Source: Rosa chinensis
Lineage: Eukaryota; Streptophyta; Magnoliopsida; Rosales; Rosaceae
DNA: 64,000 bases
Direction: 5' to 3'
Assembly (NCBI RefSeq): GCF_002994745.2
Contig: NC_037091.1
Coordinates: 30,192,112-30,256,111, forward strand
In this document: piece by piece, positions 28,722-40,687 of the stretch
Position numbering within the stretch: position 1 is the first letter of the stretch
Layout of the letters: every line of letters begins with the position of its first letter
Program-made: the position numbers and the translations under genes
The notes under the pieces: generated by a model
Database searches by the model: none
What the model was told of the DNA's origin: nothing
Seen by the model: only the letters and a program-made list of their open reading frames with translations

Positions 28722-29242
28722 TGTTAGAACTAAATGGACCTATCATCATCTATTATGCAGAATGCAAATTGGATTATTACTTGATTCATTAATAGGAGTT
28801 GTAAGCTAAGTACAATACCTAGAAACCTATTGAGATAATTATATCAACTCATTGGTTAGGAATCCATTAGTTGGTTTACATAGTAATCCGATTTGGTGTT
28901 GCATTAGGTTTTCTAATTGTTGGTGACTTGGTTTCTAAGAAACATCTTTATGGGAGGATTCTTAGGAACATAGCCAATATATATAGGAGTGTTGGTCCCT
29001 GCTCTCTCTGTTACAAAGCATTAAGTCCTGCCCCATAGAAAAGGAGCTTGAATCTAGAGTTGAGGAGAAGATCAATCCTCGTTCGTTGTCAAGTTCGTTT
29101 AGTGCTACTGCAATGGCTCCTAATACTGAAGAAGGTTAGTCTATAAACTTGTTTTTTGGTTCATGTGGTCTTGATTAATATTCAGTGTGTTTATGTTATT
29201 GTGAACTGATCATGGATTTGGTTTTGCTCATTCAGTCTAACA
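28722..29242 (+). repeat. Right LTR of the 22-29 kb Copia
   Basis: Same length and borders as the left LTR; about 7 substitutions and no indel seen by eye. Confidence 0.95.
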
Positions 29243-29317
29243 TCGAGTAAAATAAATACATCATTAAACAACATGAGGGCAAATTTATTACCACAATTAA
29301 TCTAAGTTTAATTACCA

Positions 29318-30355
29318 TTAACAATACATGATCTCAACATCAGCTCCGTTTGCTTCATCATCGGATGAACTGATTATTGCTGCCATCAGATCATCAATTT
29401 TCAGGGAAGATCCTCGAACCATAGTTTGAAACATTATGTTGGAGTAACTATCTGCAAATGCCCGTGCCTAGTTGGACTTGCCAAGGTAATGTAAATCCGC
29501 CTTCTCAAGCTTCCCATCCATAATGGTCTATCCCTCATCACCAATAGCAAAACGAAGAAGACATCCTGACTGCAATATTCCCAACTTCTGTATCAAGTCC
29601 AAACCTAAGCAACCAAATACAACGGGAGGATTATCAGATCGATGTGGTTTACGTAAGGTATCGCTCCGGTATATATATGTTGTGTGTAGAGCAGTGCGAT
29701 CACAGGTATACCAAGGAACCAAGATGAATCTATACCTATGATAATATGATGGATGGCGATCGCAAGCATGGGTCTCGGCTAGCTTAGACTTCAACCAGAA
29801 AAATTTAAACTCAGCCGTGCAATCATACAAAGAGTAATCTCCAGCACAACATGTCAATGACATAATAAGTCGATCTGGTCCATCTCGTGAAATATACAGT
29901 CTAGTAACAGGAAGGTTGTCCTTTGGTCCTGCAGCAACCATCTGGTAAAGCAGACGGGAAACGATGAAGAACGGTGTCGTTTCGTCGCCTACTAACGGTG
30001 GTTCCATTGTACGAAACAACCAAGCTAATACAAACCAGTCATGGGGCAAGCGATGAGGGACGTCGATCATCCACTCGGGAAGCATGAGCTTATTTTGGAA
30101 CCACTTTGAGTCTCTAGGCCTCCTTTGAGAATCTTAGATGCGGTTGGCGCCAAGGTGCAAGTCAGAGTAGTACTCCGTCGAGGAGGCTCTAGGTTCTGGA
30201 GGGAGGGAGAGGAGTGCGGCGGTTACGCAACGGGCGTGGAGCTGAGAATCACAGCTTTGCTCTTGTTGCTTCAGAGAAAGATCTCTGCGCCTTTGCTGGT
30301 TTGAAAGTAGTGGCCTGTTGAACAGACGGCCGAGGAGATCGGAAGAAGGTGACAT
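29318..30355 (-). pseudogene. Intronless snurportin-1-like pseudogene
   Basis: From ATG 30355 one frame runs to a stop at 29318-29320 and is broken by in-frame stops at 30134, 29528 and 29468. The N-terminal part resembles the importin-beta-binding region of snurportin (LFNRPLLSNQQRRRDLSLKQQ). The middle carries MLPEWMIDVPHRLPHDWFV and YSLYDCTAEFKFFWLKSKLAE of the trimethylguanosine-cap-binding domain. The tail reads KLEKADLHYLGKSN, then ARAFADSYSNIMFQ. Parts of the middle are scrambled by compensating shifts and a block appears deleted after the HTTYIYRSD segment. The functional family imports m3G-capped spliceosomal snRNPs into the nucleus. Lack of introns suggests a processed copy, but no poly(A) tail or TSD was seen, so capture or decay of an intronless gene is possible. 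Confidence 0.82.
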
Positions 30356-30466
30356 CTTGTGGTGGGCTGTAACGTTAAGTTACATATTTGCTGGTCTTGC
30401 ACATTCCTTTGTTCTAATCCAATAAGGATTGGATTCTCTCTCCCGGTACAAGACTTGGGAGAACTT

Positions 30467-30713
30467 TTTTTTTTTTTTTGGTAATGAAATAACTTTCATT
30501 GAGGGACACAGCCCAAACGGCCCAGCAAAGGCTTAAGAGGCCAAAGAAAATACAGACATAAAAGAAAAGGTCCATCTTCATCTAAAATCAGTCCAGATGA
30601 TAGGAACAGGAAAATGACCCATAAAAGAACCAGAGAAGTACAAAGTACAAACTCCGCTCACATCTCCGTCGCCGGGGGACAAGGGAGGCCGTCATTTCTT
30701 AGAACCAAGGTTA
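30467..30713 (-). mobile_element. 3' tail of a LINE-type retrotransposon
   Basis: Read on the minus strand, GGGCTGTGTCCCTCAATGAAAG then TTATTTCATTACC passes into a poly(A) tract (T run at 30467-30479). This is a typical plant L1 3' end. The unit is interrupted at 30718 by the LTR element; DNA from 32696 onward may be its continuation. Confidence 0.6.
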
Positions 30714-30718
30714 GTGAT

Positions 30719-32690
30719 TGATGTAGGACGAGATTTCAGCCAATTTCAACAAAGAATCTCGAAAATAAAGAAGTGTCTCTACATTAAGAATACTAATTTG
30801 AATATTGAAAATTGGTATTCAAATAGGCTTCTTAATGATGGAATTAATCATAAATTACTCTTTTGGATATATCGGGATTTTCGAGCAAAATCTTGATTGG
30901 GATTCCAAGCGTAATATTTTTTAGTATCTAAGATTTTATTGCTGATTTTTATTTAATCAGGTTTAATTAGGTTTCCTAGTTTTAGTCTACAATAAATTCT
31001 TCTTTATGTTTTCTAGTTGTATTAGGTTTATGCTATGTGCCCTATACAAGACACCTCTTAGATTGTAATTTTCATTCAAGTTATCAATAAAAAAACCAAA
31101 TATTAGAGAAGTTTCTCTATGTTTCTTACAGCTGTGCTCGTAATTGCTAGTGGATTCTAGCTCATCTCATATGGCTTTCGATGCTTGACGGAGCCTCTTA
31201 CTATCGTGTTCACGCTTCCCTCATCATTTGGTATCAGAGCGGGTATCGCCCGCTCCTTAGCAGACGACGATCCAAGGTAGAAGTTCACTACCACCAACCT
31301 CAACGACGCTAGTCGTAGAGTATCTATCAAAGAAAGTTTCATTGAAGAGGAACATGCCAAGGGATTTGCCCTAGGACAACCTCATCAATCCAAAAAAAAA
31401 AAGGAAAAAAAAAAACATGGAACGTTGGATATTCACAACGCCGGATTACATTGACTTCCTAACTACATGTATCACCAAAGACAAGGTATGCTCTGTAATA
31501 ATTGACAGTGGTCTACGAGAGAACTTTGTAGCAAACAAAGTTGTGGATTATTTTCAATTACCGACAGTGAAGCTGAGTGATCCATACTGGATTCCATTTG
31601 GAGAGGATGAATATGCACAAGTAACAGAGGTTTGTAAAGTTCCTATCTCTATGGGAAAATTTTATAAAGAAGAGATTACTTGTCATGTGATTGACATGGA
31701 CGACAGTAATGTGCTTTTTGGAAGACCATGGCATGAAAGTGTCAAAGGTGGTTATTGCAAAGACAACACATATTTATTTAGGTGGGAGTCGCACAAAATT
31801 AAAATCAAGCCTGGAAGGAAGAACATCAAGAATAACCATCCTGAGGTGTGTGAAAGGAACATGAAGAAGCCACTTTGAAAATTGAAGAGAAACTCATTAT
31901 GGACAAGGAAGATGATTCATTCATCACATCGATATCCATGTCATGCATGCCTAATTGTATTCAAGATCAGCCCAAGGAGAAGTCAATGCCCATTCCTTTT
32001 CAAGTGGAGGAGTTCAAGTTTCAAGATGCTTATTCTAAACTTGTCTACTGTATTGGATTCATGGTGATACCTTTTAATTTCGAAAATATTGAAATTGATG
32101 GCTTATCATGTTTTATTCCTACTAATGATCGAGCTACATACAAGAGGAACTCGAGGTCGAGTTCTTTTCAAGTGGAGGAGACTGATGTAGGACGAGATTT
32201 CAGTCAATTTCAACAAAGAATCTCGAAAATAAAGAATCGTCTCTACATTAAGAAGAATAATTTGAATATTGAAAATTGGTATTCAAATAGGCTTCTTAAT
32301 GATGGAATTAATCATAAATTACTCTTTTGGATATATCGGGATTTTCGAGCAAAATCTTGATTGAGATTCCAAGCGTAATATTTTTTAGTATCTAAGATTT
32401 TATTGCCGATTTTTATTTAATCAGGTTTAATTAGGTTTCCTAGTTTTAGTCTACAATAAATTTTTATTTATGTTTTCTAGTTGTATTAGGTTTATGCTAT
32501 GTGCCCTATACAAGGCACCTTTTAGATTGTAATTTTCATTCAAGTTATCAATAAAAAAACCAAATATTAGAGAAGTTTCTCTATGTTTCTTACAGCTGTG
32601 CTCGTAATTGCTAGTGGATTCTAGCTCATCTTATATGGCTTTCGACGCTTGAAGGAGCCTCTTACTATCGTGTTCACGCTTCCCGCATCA
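30719..32690 (+). mobile_element. Non-autonomous LTR element, 1.97 kb, carrying only a protease-like frame
   Basis: LTRs 30719-31226 and 32183-32690 are each 508 bases, begin TGATGTAGGACGAG, end CATCA, and differ at roughly 15 sites (about 3%). A TGGTATCAGAGC primer site follows at 31229-31240. A purine tract (GTGGAGGAGAC) precedes the right LTR. Flanking 5-mers GTGAT (30714-30718) and GGGAT (32691-32695) are a TSD with one change. The internal part is only 956 bases. No reverse transcriptase, integrase or RNase H is present, so movement must have depended on another element. Confidence 0.88.
31417..31878 (+). CDS. Gypsy-type aspartic protease domain protein of the small LTR element
   Basis: Open frame of 153 residues; a start at ATG 31417 follows an A-rich leader. 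The segment VCSVIIDSGLRENFVANKVVDYF is the retropepsin active site (DSG) of plant Gypsy polyproteins. It is followed by the usual downstream pattern VPISMGKFYKEEITCHVID and NVLFGRPWHE. No gag zinc knuckle precedes it and nothing of RT follows. The adjacent frame 31875-32182 continues in another phase and runs into the right LTR. The DSG is followed by Leu instead of the more common Ser/Ala. Whether this protease-like protein is expressed or active is unknown. Confidence 0.65.
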   Translation: MERWIFTTPDYIDFLTTCITKDKVCSVIIDSGLRENFVANKVVDYFQLPTVKLSDPYWIPFGEDEYAQVTEVCKVPISMGKFYKEEITCHVIDMDDSNVLFGRPWHESVKGGYCKDNTYLFRWESHKIKIKPGRKNIKNNHPEVCERNMKKPL

Positions 32691-32695
32691 GGGAT

Positions 32696-34400
32696 GGTGG
32701 TGGCTGGTCAGTCCATTGTAGTGGACCCACCGTCCCATTGGCAAGCGATGCCGCACAATGTGCAGCCATGTTCGCTTTACGGGGAACCCTAATTGAAAAC
32801 CTATAAGGATCATGGTCGATTAGGGTTTCTCTTTTAATGACAAATTACCAATAATTTTTTTTTTTTGGAAAATAAAAATATTATCTATTTAAACAGGGCA
32901 TTTCTGTTTTATCATGTAGAACTTTTTTGAGTCAATTACATATAAGATCATCTTAGCGACATTATTTTCTTGAGAATTTTAATATACACCCGTTTTTTAT
33001 AAGATGTATTGGATAAACCCAACAAATATTTTCTTTCAATGTACACCCAAATTGTGCTAATTAGATGTTTGAAATACGACGAGGGTAGGTGGGAAGAAAG
33101 GTTTTCTCTTTAGCCGCACAAACCTTTTCGACCCCAGCCACTTCCATTTGGGCGGATCAAGCCAAAGCTCTTCCGGCGGTGGCCTACATTAGTGTGGACT
33201 TTGGCTGCGCTGCTACTAGACGAGTGATGTTTCCAGGCTTTATATGTGGCTCTTTGGGTTTACTAGGCCGGGAGGATTGGCAATGGTTGGTCGGCCCATC
33301 CAATTTCACTAGCAGCAAGGGCGATTTGCGGCACCAGATTTCAGGAATGGTGGTGGCAGCTTCACGAGGCAGTGTCTATTCCCTGAGGGCAGCTTTGGCG
33401 CTTGTAAAACCCAACTCCGGTTGGTTTTTTTTTTTTATGATTAGTAAGACTTTGGGTTGTGACATCGTAGGGGAGTTGCAGACGTTTTCTGGAATGATGG
33501 TGACGAGGGTTGAAGTGTCATGCATCGTGTTATAGGTGGTGGGATGGGTTTTGGGTCGGTTCCACCTTATCGGGCCTTGGTCTTGGGCTGGTACTCTCCA
33601 CTGGGTCATGTTGGGCTATATTGTGTAAGTTTTATTTTACATTGTCTTATTTCCAATAATTCCTTATTTAAGAAAAGTTAGGCACTTTTGTGCGCACCTA
33701 TGTTATCTTGTAGGTTTCTAGGGCTGCTATTTTTTAGTGAGCATAAGTCTACACTGCTATGGTTTCTTTCTCCACCAAGTTAATAAATCTCTTGAAGTAC
33801 GTACCACAATTGAGTGCATTGATGAAGAGAGATTCAAAATAGTTTTCTTAGTACGTGTAAGCTGAGATTTGTAGTTGTGTAGACTCTTTAATATTAGAGC
33901 GAGAATGTATGAGTGGATGGAACACTTTTCCCCTTACCTACTTGATCACTGATGTAGGGTACAATCATATAGGGATTATTTGTAAGTGTTGCTCTGGCCT
34001 TGGGATTGATGAAATCTCTATTTGTCAAAACATCAACATAAATAAATTAGCATAATTGACGCTGTGCTTTTAAATACGACAGGTGTTAACTTATTATATA
34101 TATTAAATATTTTGTTGGTTCTAATCAACTTCATTATTATTACGAGAATCACGAAAAATTGGTATGTTTTTATGAAAATTTGCTATTTGTTATGTATATA
34201 AGATAGGTTATTATTTCATAAATAACATATGAATGAAAGGCAAATATAGGTTACCAAACTTGCTCTATTTTTGTTCTATGAATAAGGCGTGGTATTTCCA
34301 ATTACAACCTAAAATTTGTGTAAATAATTTATCCGATCATTAGGACACTTTTTCTAGTTAATTTGATTTTAGGTATGTGTCTAATATATATGAGGTTTAC
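32696..34400. other. Unassigned region after the small LTR element
   Basis: A GC-richer block at 33085-33610 carries medium frames (148 residues at 33089-33535) without recognised domains and a T-run at 33423-33436. It may be LINE-derived given the LINE tail on the other side of the LTR element. The remainder is AT-rich and featureless. Confidence 0.3.
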
Positions 34401-34959
34401 TTTTTTTTTTTTTTTTAGAGTAAGGGCCGATGTGGCAGCTACTCTAGGGTTTGAGCAGAGACTAGTGCCGCGGCGGATCTTGCCAAACTAATGGATTTAG
34501 TGTAGCGATCTCACGTCGTCGCAGATATTGGACAAATCCGGATTGGGTTTGTTATTGGTTCACGATTCGATATAACACAGTTGGGCTGCCACTTGGTTTG
34601 GTAATTACCAAACCGAACGAATACCAACAGATGTTTTAGATTTGGTAAACTGACTGTTTAGTAACCGAAACCTATAAAACCGAATTCGAAAATTACCGAA
34701 AAAGTTGGTTTGATTTTGATAAATATCTAATCTACTGATTAAATAAATATTAGATTTATATACTGTAGTTTACAATGCACATACATGTATATTAAGAAAT
34801 AAACATAAAAAATTTCATAATAATAATGTTCAATACTACATTACATTATTTTAAGTAAACCGGTTAAAGATGCTTAAGTAACCTATTTTTATTAAAAATG
34901 GCTAAAACTTGATATCGTATGTACAAAAGAAAGCTATAATAAGTAGATGAATACAAAGC

Positions 34960-35345
34960 TTAGATCATATTTAGCAATGCTAGCCATTTTTGAGTCAAAT
35001 TTTAATTAAAGTAGCTAAAAAGTCATTTTAGCTAGTCACTTTAGAATTACGTCTGCATCAATGCTTTATATTTTAGCTAGTTTTGAATTTATATTATTTT
35101 TTAAATTAATATTAAATATTTTAAATGTATTTATAAATTACATAAAATAACTTAAAATGAATGTTTTAAATTATAGAGAACCTCATCCCGCTCTCTATAT
35201 TTAAGAGCGAGATAGCTAAAAGTTATAATAGAGAGCCACTTAGCAGTCTGGTGCAGCTGCTAAAATAAATAAAAAGCTAAACATGCTCTCCAAAATAGCT
35301 AAGGAACCACAATAGAGAGTCTGCTAAAAATGCTCTTATAATTAT
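34960..35345. mobile_element. Candidate MITE
   Basis: Inverted similarity between the right end (read inverted: GAGCATTTTTAGCAGACTCT) and a left segment near 34970 (GATCATATTTAGCAATGCTA), with repeated AGCTA motifs inside. It sits in DNA with repeated 'ACCGAAA' phrases (34580-34720, 35420-35520) that may be a further host element. TSD not resolved. Confidence 0.35.
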
Positions 35346-35681
35346 AAAGTTGAAAAACCTAATAGTTTTCATTCTAATTTGTATTACAAAGAATTAGTTG
35401 TTTTAAAGTTGGTAAATACTGAAAACCGAAATGCCGAATTTGATGCATATGATTAAAAATTGAAAATTTTGGTCGGTAATTGGTAGCTCAATTTTGAAAC
35501 CGAAAAGTTTGGTTTTGAAGTTGATAATATCTATAATCGATTCAAACTGACCGAGTGACCGTCCTAATAGAACCTATGGAGACCAAAAGTAAAATGAATA
35601 AAAGGCTCGAGGGCTATCTTGTAATCTTACAATAAACAGATACTCTGGAAATTGCTGTCTTTGTTTCTCTGTGTGTTCCCA

Positions 35682-38314
35682 ATGGCTACCTCTGGTTCCA
35701 AGAACAACCACCCTCCTCCCTCTTCTTCCAAGCCTCCGAAGAACCAAATCGTCATCGCCGACCCCCAAATCCCAAACCCCGGGCCCTCCACCTCCGCCAT
35801 CACTCCTTCCCGTGAAGACGTGGCCCTCTCACGCGCCTCCCACCTCACGCGCCAAGAGCTCCTCCGCCGCCGCTCCCACAACCTCAAGGAGCTGACGAAA
35901 TGCTACAAAGACCACTACTGGGGGTTCATGGAGCACCTCAAGATCCAGTACAGGGAGTACTACTGGAAGTACGGTGTCAGCCCTTTCAAAGAAGACAACA
36001 ACGCCACCGCCACCGCCACCAATAACAACAACAATGGGGGCGCTGCTGTTGAAGGCTGTGATGACAACCACAATAACAATCGCCGCTGCGCTTCCGTCGG
36101 CTGTAAGTTGAAGGCCATGGCCTTAACCAGCTTCTGCCACCTCCACATTCTTTCGGATTCGAAGCAGAGGCTCTACAAGGCTTGCAATTATGTTATCAAG
36201 AGGTATTCGTCTTCCCTTTTCTTTCTATTGTTCAATTTCAGTTTCATGTGTATTTTGTGATAATTTAATCTTTATAGGAGTATGATATTAGGTGTATTTG
36301 AGTGTTGGACCGTGTTTTTATTCATGATGGACATTGAAGAAACATATGACCATGTGAGTGGGATTTTGAGACACTAGTTTAGAGAGAAAAGGGTGTCGGG
36401 GTAGAATGAGCAATTGGATTTGGGCTGTGTTTCGGATGTAGTAGTTCCGGTTTTCATTGCAAGTCTAAATTACACAATCTAGAATTCTGTCATTTAAACA
36501 ACAAAGCGTGTTTACTTGTGGGAATAGGTTGAGGAGGAAGTAAAGTGGAAGGCTGAGCAGTTTCTTTGGGGTGTGATATTGGTTAGAGCATATTACTGAC
36601 TATTTACACTTCCATTGGGTAGTAAAGCTATAGTTAGATAACTTTGGAATCTGATTGTGGAGATTGTAGAAAGCTAATTGGAAGGGTGCATGGAAGTGTT
36701 TCCTTCAATAGGGGGAAGGCCAACCAGTTCAAGATTCCCAAAGAGAGTGACTCGGAAGCTGGAAACTTAATTTCCACGGGCAGGTGTTGCTGATGGGAAT
36801 AAGGAAATTTGGTTGTAGAGGGATTAGATGGATTTTTGAGGATCCCGGTGGGGAGGAGTGGAGGTTTTATGGATAGAGTAACAGCTTGGTCTATAGTATC
36901 TTGAACTGTAGGACATACTGTTTGTTGCTATTTTTCCAAACTGGAAAGCCAGTTTAGATTCTAATTCTGTTTTTTGAATTTGTTGGTTGTAAGACAATTT
37001 CCTACATTTGATTATATTTTATTTTCATTGATAAATTTCTGTTGTGGACTCCTTGTTGGCAGTGGGTTGTACTCTGTTTTGTTTTCAGTACAGCTACTTG
37101 ATGGGTAGATCCGAATTTTTTTTACAACTGTCCGTGCATCAACTCTTGTTTCTTCTGATATAAATGGTGCTAATATTTTACTATACAAATTGTAATTTTA
37201 AGAAGCGTGGTCAACTTTTATGCCTTTAATCCAAATGATTTCTATTAGAATATATTCTCTTTGTCATTCTCGTCACTTAGAAGGCATAGTTATTTAAAGT
37301 CAAGCCTTACTGATTTGGCAAAACCATATTCCACATGTCCTTCCTCTGCTTACATTTAAATGAAACTCAAACCTCAAGAACTTTAAACCAAGACCGTGGA
37401 GAACAAAAATTGCTGTCAAATGTTTGAGACTAGCAAAATGTATTTTGTGAAGAACATAATCCAATAATATGGAAGGTTATTCTTCTGTGACATGTTGTAG
37501 TTTTTTCTTTGTTAGTGATGAAGGGTTTTTTTTTTTTATATCTGGGAAAATAAAAGGAATGAAGGAACAGGTAAATGGAAAACAGAAAATCAAAATAAAG
37601 GAAACTGAGGGAAACCACTGCCTTCTGTATTAGAAGGGAAAGGGGCTACATATTCTGTATACACTCATGTGAACTAGTGGATCTCAATATATGGATTGAG
37701 TTGTACGGTTGTCATAAGAACTAGTGGGTACTATTTCTTGGTGCTCTACTTCTCATCTCTTTATTAGCACAGGCAACTACTACCACTCCCCAATCTGACA
37801 TAGGAAAGTAGTAAATGAACCCCAGCAGCTAGATGAGAAACTAATATCAAAATAATCCGTTTTACATGGTTTGGTTGTTCATGGCTATTTTATTTCAAAT
37901 AAGAGAGCTCATAACATGTAAAAACACAGCATGTCATTAGTTGAAACTTTCCTTTTTGTTCTATTGGGTCTATTCTTCTTCCATCAATGAGCAGATATCG
38001 ATTTTTTTTTTTTTTTTTTACTGATAATTTTGTTCATGTGTGTTTGTAGTGCTCAGGCAGGACCTATAACATGTGGGAAGCCAATACTGAGATCCACTAC
38101 CCCTTCTCTTTGTACTGTTCACTTCCAAAAGGCTCAGAAACATGTAACCAGGGCCTTGCGGAAGGCAGGGCTTAATGTTTCCTCATCAAGTAAGCTTGCT
38201 CCCAAGTTCCATGTGATAGTGGCAGAATATGTACGCCAAATCCAATCCACACGAAGAGCCGCACGAAAGGAAAATAAAAGTAGAGTTGCAATAAAGGAAG
38301 AAACTGCTGATTGA
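35682..38314 (+). CDS. INO80 complex subunit D-like / KANL2-type zinc-finger protein
   Basis: Two exons, 35682-36202 and 38050-38314, join in frame to 261 residues; the 1.85-kb intron is GT-AG. The start at ATG 35682 follows a short leader. The N-terminus is Pro/Ser-rich. Then come LTRQELLRRRSHNLKELTKCY and YREYYWKYGVSPFKED, a block typical of plant INO80D-like proteins. A KANL2-type cysteine/histidine zinc-binding region follows (CASVGCKLKAMALTSFCHLH in exon 1, CGKPILRSTTPSLCTVHF in exon 2). The C-terminus is basic. The animal relatives belong to the INO80 remodelling and NSL acetyltransferase complexes, so a nuclear chromatin role is likely but inferred. An Ala/Thr then Asn repeat (near 36000-36035) is a species-variable low-complexity tract. 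Confidence 0.88.
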
Positions 38315-39190
38315 CGCCCATCCTCTTTCTCCTTAAACTGGATGCATGGTTAACCTGCTAATTGTGTAAATGAAGCCAAACTAGAGGTGTGATTCTTTTT
38401 TTGATTCTTTCTCGCTTCGATGTTCAAAGCATCAGATTTCGGTGATGAGAGATGCAGTATAGCTTTGATTGTCCCATGGATTGTATGGGGTGACATGGGT
38501 AGAGTTTTATTTTATTATTTTTTCTCCTAGTCAAGTTTTTAAGAGCTACAAGAGACGAAGTTCTTAGAGTTTATTAATTGTATTACTTCATTTTCAGTAT
38601 GGTAGTTTCTACTTTAGATGTCTTTATTTATGTAATTTTAACGTTATGATGTGTATTTAGGCAATGCTATGTTGATTCAGTGGGATATTTCATTTTATGG
38701 AAGAAAGCTACTATTAGTCTCATATCGTTATTTGGTCGACCCCATATTCACAATGGTCTTCCTCTTGGTACATAAAGTACCATTCCTTGCCAGGCTTTTC
38801 TATAAGAAAACAATTGTTTACTATAAGTTCAAGATCTATATTCAAGCAAGGGTTACAGAATCTGGAAGTAACTTTAGCCATTACTTTTAGTGACATCAAC
38901 GCATTCAATTTTATCCTCATGTCCGCCAGATGCTAATGTAGTAACACCTCTGTTTTAAGCCTAAACCTACACGCATCACAGTTCCAATTTCTCTAAAGCT
39001 TGTTTTCTGTACGTGAACCAATGAAGGGTTGAATTATTTGTAGTGACATTGAAGTATTTAAACACTGCAAGCATGGAATCATGATCCGATCTTGCAAACA
39101 GAGTATAGGGTTGAGCTGCGGTAACTAAAGCACGGAGCTTTCAAATGTAGGAGTGTTGCACAAGGTATTGAACAAATAAAAGTAGTGAGA
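38315..39190. other. 3' flank of the KANL2-like gene
   Basis: Likely 3' UTR then AT-rich spacer. Short frames at 38651-38920 have no family resemblance. Confidence 0.5.
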
Positions 39191-39198
39191 TTGAATTA

Positions 39199-39627
39199 AG
39201 GGTTATTATCACAAATGGTACCTGAACTATACATCAATCTTATCGATGGTACCTGAACTTTAATTTTGATCACAACCAGTACCCGAACTTTTCGATTTCA
39301 TTTTAAATGGTACCTAGAGCCACCTCCGGTCACTATTCTGACTAAAAACGGCATGGGAGGCCATCATAGTGATGATTTTTGATGATTTCGAGGGTTGCAA
39401 TCATATATAGTGGTGATTTTTTGGTAATAGACTTGCCTTGAACATGTTTTTTGTTTTTTGTTTTCTTAGATTTGGCTTTTTTGGCCGGAATACTGACCGA
39501 AGGTGGCTCTAGGTACCATTTAAAATGAAATCGAAAAGTTCAGGTACTGGTTGTGATCAAAATTGAAGTTCAGGTACCATCGATAAAATAGAGGATAAGT
39601 TCAGGTACCATTTGTGATAATAACCCT
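39199..39627. mobile_element. Foldback element with arms of about 150 bp
   Basis: The left arm AGGGTTATTATCACAAATGG...TACCTGAACT and the inverted right arm are nearly identical for about 150 bases, with about 130 bases between. The direct repeat TGAATTA (39192-39198 and 39628-39634) is a candidate TSD; arm/TSD border could shift by two bases. No coding sequence. The repeated phrase 'ATGGTACCTGAACTT' within each arm is characteristic. Superfamily unclear; long arms suggest Mutator-like. Confidence 0.78.
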
Positions 39628-40369
39628 TGAATTAATATCCATCTATACAAACAGTGGTGTGCACTTGGTCATAACTGACCAAGGAAATCATACTCGATAA
39701 TACTTGTTTGTAAATTCAACGGTGAAAAACAAAACTCAACTTAAAAATATTTCTTTTACCGTTGGATTTACATCTAAAAGTGGTTGAACATAATTTTCTT
39801 GATCTGTTACTGATGAGGTAAACATTACATTATTGAGCGTATAAACTAGTCTTGTGTGAGAGACTTATTTTTTCAAGGCAAACACCATGACAAGTTTCTT
39901 TGTGATGTTACAAACTTTATTGACTTTATCAATAAAGTTATCTTTTCTACCAAACATAAAGGAATCAACAAAATCAAATCCCTTAACCTGAACAAAAAAT
40001 AAATATAGTCAAACTAATTTCTGTATAACCCTTGTAAAGTTCACAAATAACATCGGCCTTCCAGCAGTCAATGGAACAACAATAAGGTTTCTGGGAACAT
40101 CACAACATGTAAATGGGTTAGAGACACTCAATTCAAACACATATATACATCAATCATCATGAAACACATGGCCTGAATGACACAAACTTGTAGCGGCCTA
40201 TTTAGCTAACAGCCCTCGAATTCGAGTCTTCAATTTTTGAGCTTTCGTTGTGGAGAGAAACTGATGCATGCTGGGATTTACAAATGTGAATCACTCCTAC
40301 ATCAACTAAAGTTGGATTTACAAATGATGCCACACAGATGGCCTAACAGAAACCGAGTTTGAACTTGAT

Positions 40370-40640
40370 CCTACTTCAACCTGTGTATGATTTAGCCTGG
40401 TGTAAGTGTAGGCAGCTTTAGTCTTAAGAGCATCGATATTTGAGGCTTCAAACACATATCTTTTTTAACGCACTACTCTTCATTATAAAACCAAGGGGCA
40501 ACCGTAGCCCAGCTATTGATGAATGTGCCTAAATGTAAAAGAACCATCCCCCTTATATCACATATTGACTTTGATTGCCGTTGCACCACATTCGAAGAAG
40601 TTGAACAGCTAGTACTAGTTGAAGTTGGCATGTGATTTCT
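40370..40640 (-). pseudogene. BAHD acyltransferase fragment
   Basis: Closely parallels 51600-51945 of the intact BAHD gene in the same orientation, including ATTTGAGGCTTCAAACAC and CCACATTCGAAGAAGTTG, with indels and stops. It covers the region around the HXXXD motif and downstream, which is damaged. This is a relic of a former tandem copy. Confidence 0.72.
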
Positions 40641-40687
40641 TGTTTGGATACTATATTAGTTGGGAGAAGTTGAGCTAAAACCCCATA

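Larger units (their letters stand above)
22051..29242 (+). mobile_element. Near full-length Copia LTR retrotransposon, 7.19 kb, coding region broken
   Basis: LTRs at 22051-22571 and 28722-29242 are both 521 bases, start TGTTAGAACT, end AGTCTAACA, and differ at about 7 sites, so the insertion is fairly young. A primer binding site TGGTATCAGAGC follows at 22574-22585 and a purine tract (AAGTGGGAGAA) precedes the right LTR. Internal order is gag, protease, integrase, reverse transcriptase, RNase H, as in Copia. The leader before gag is long, about 1.3 kb. The 5-mers flanking the LTRs (TGGTC and TCGAG) do not match, so no TSD is visible; inter-element recombination or later change could explain this. 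Confidence 0.95.
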
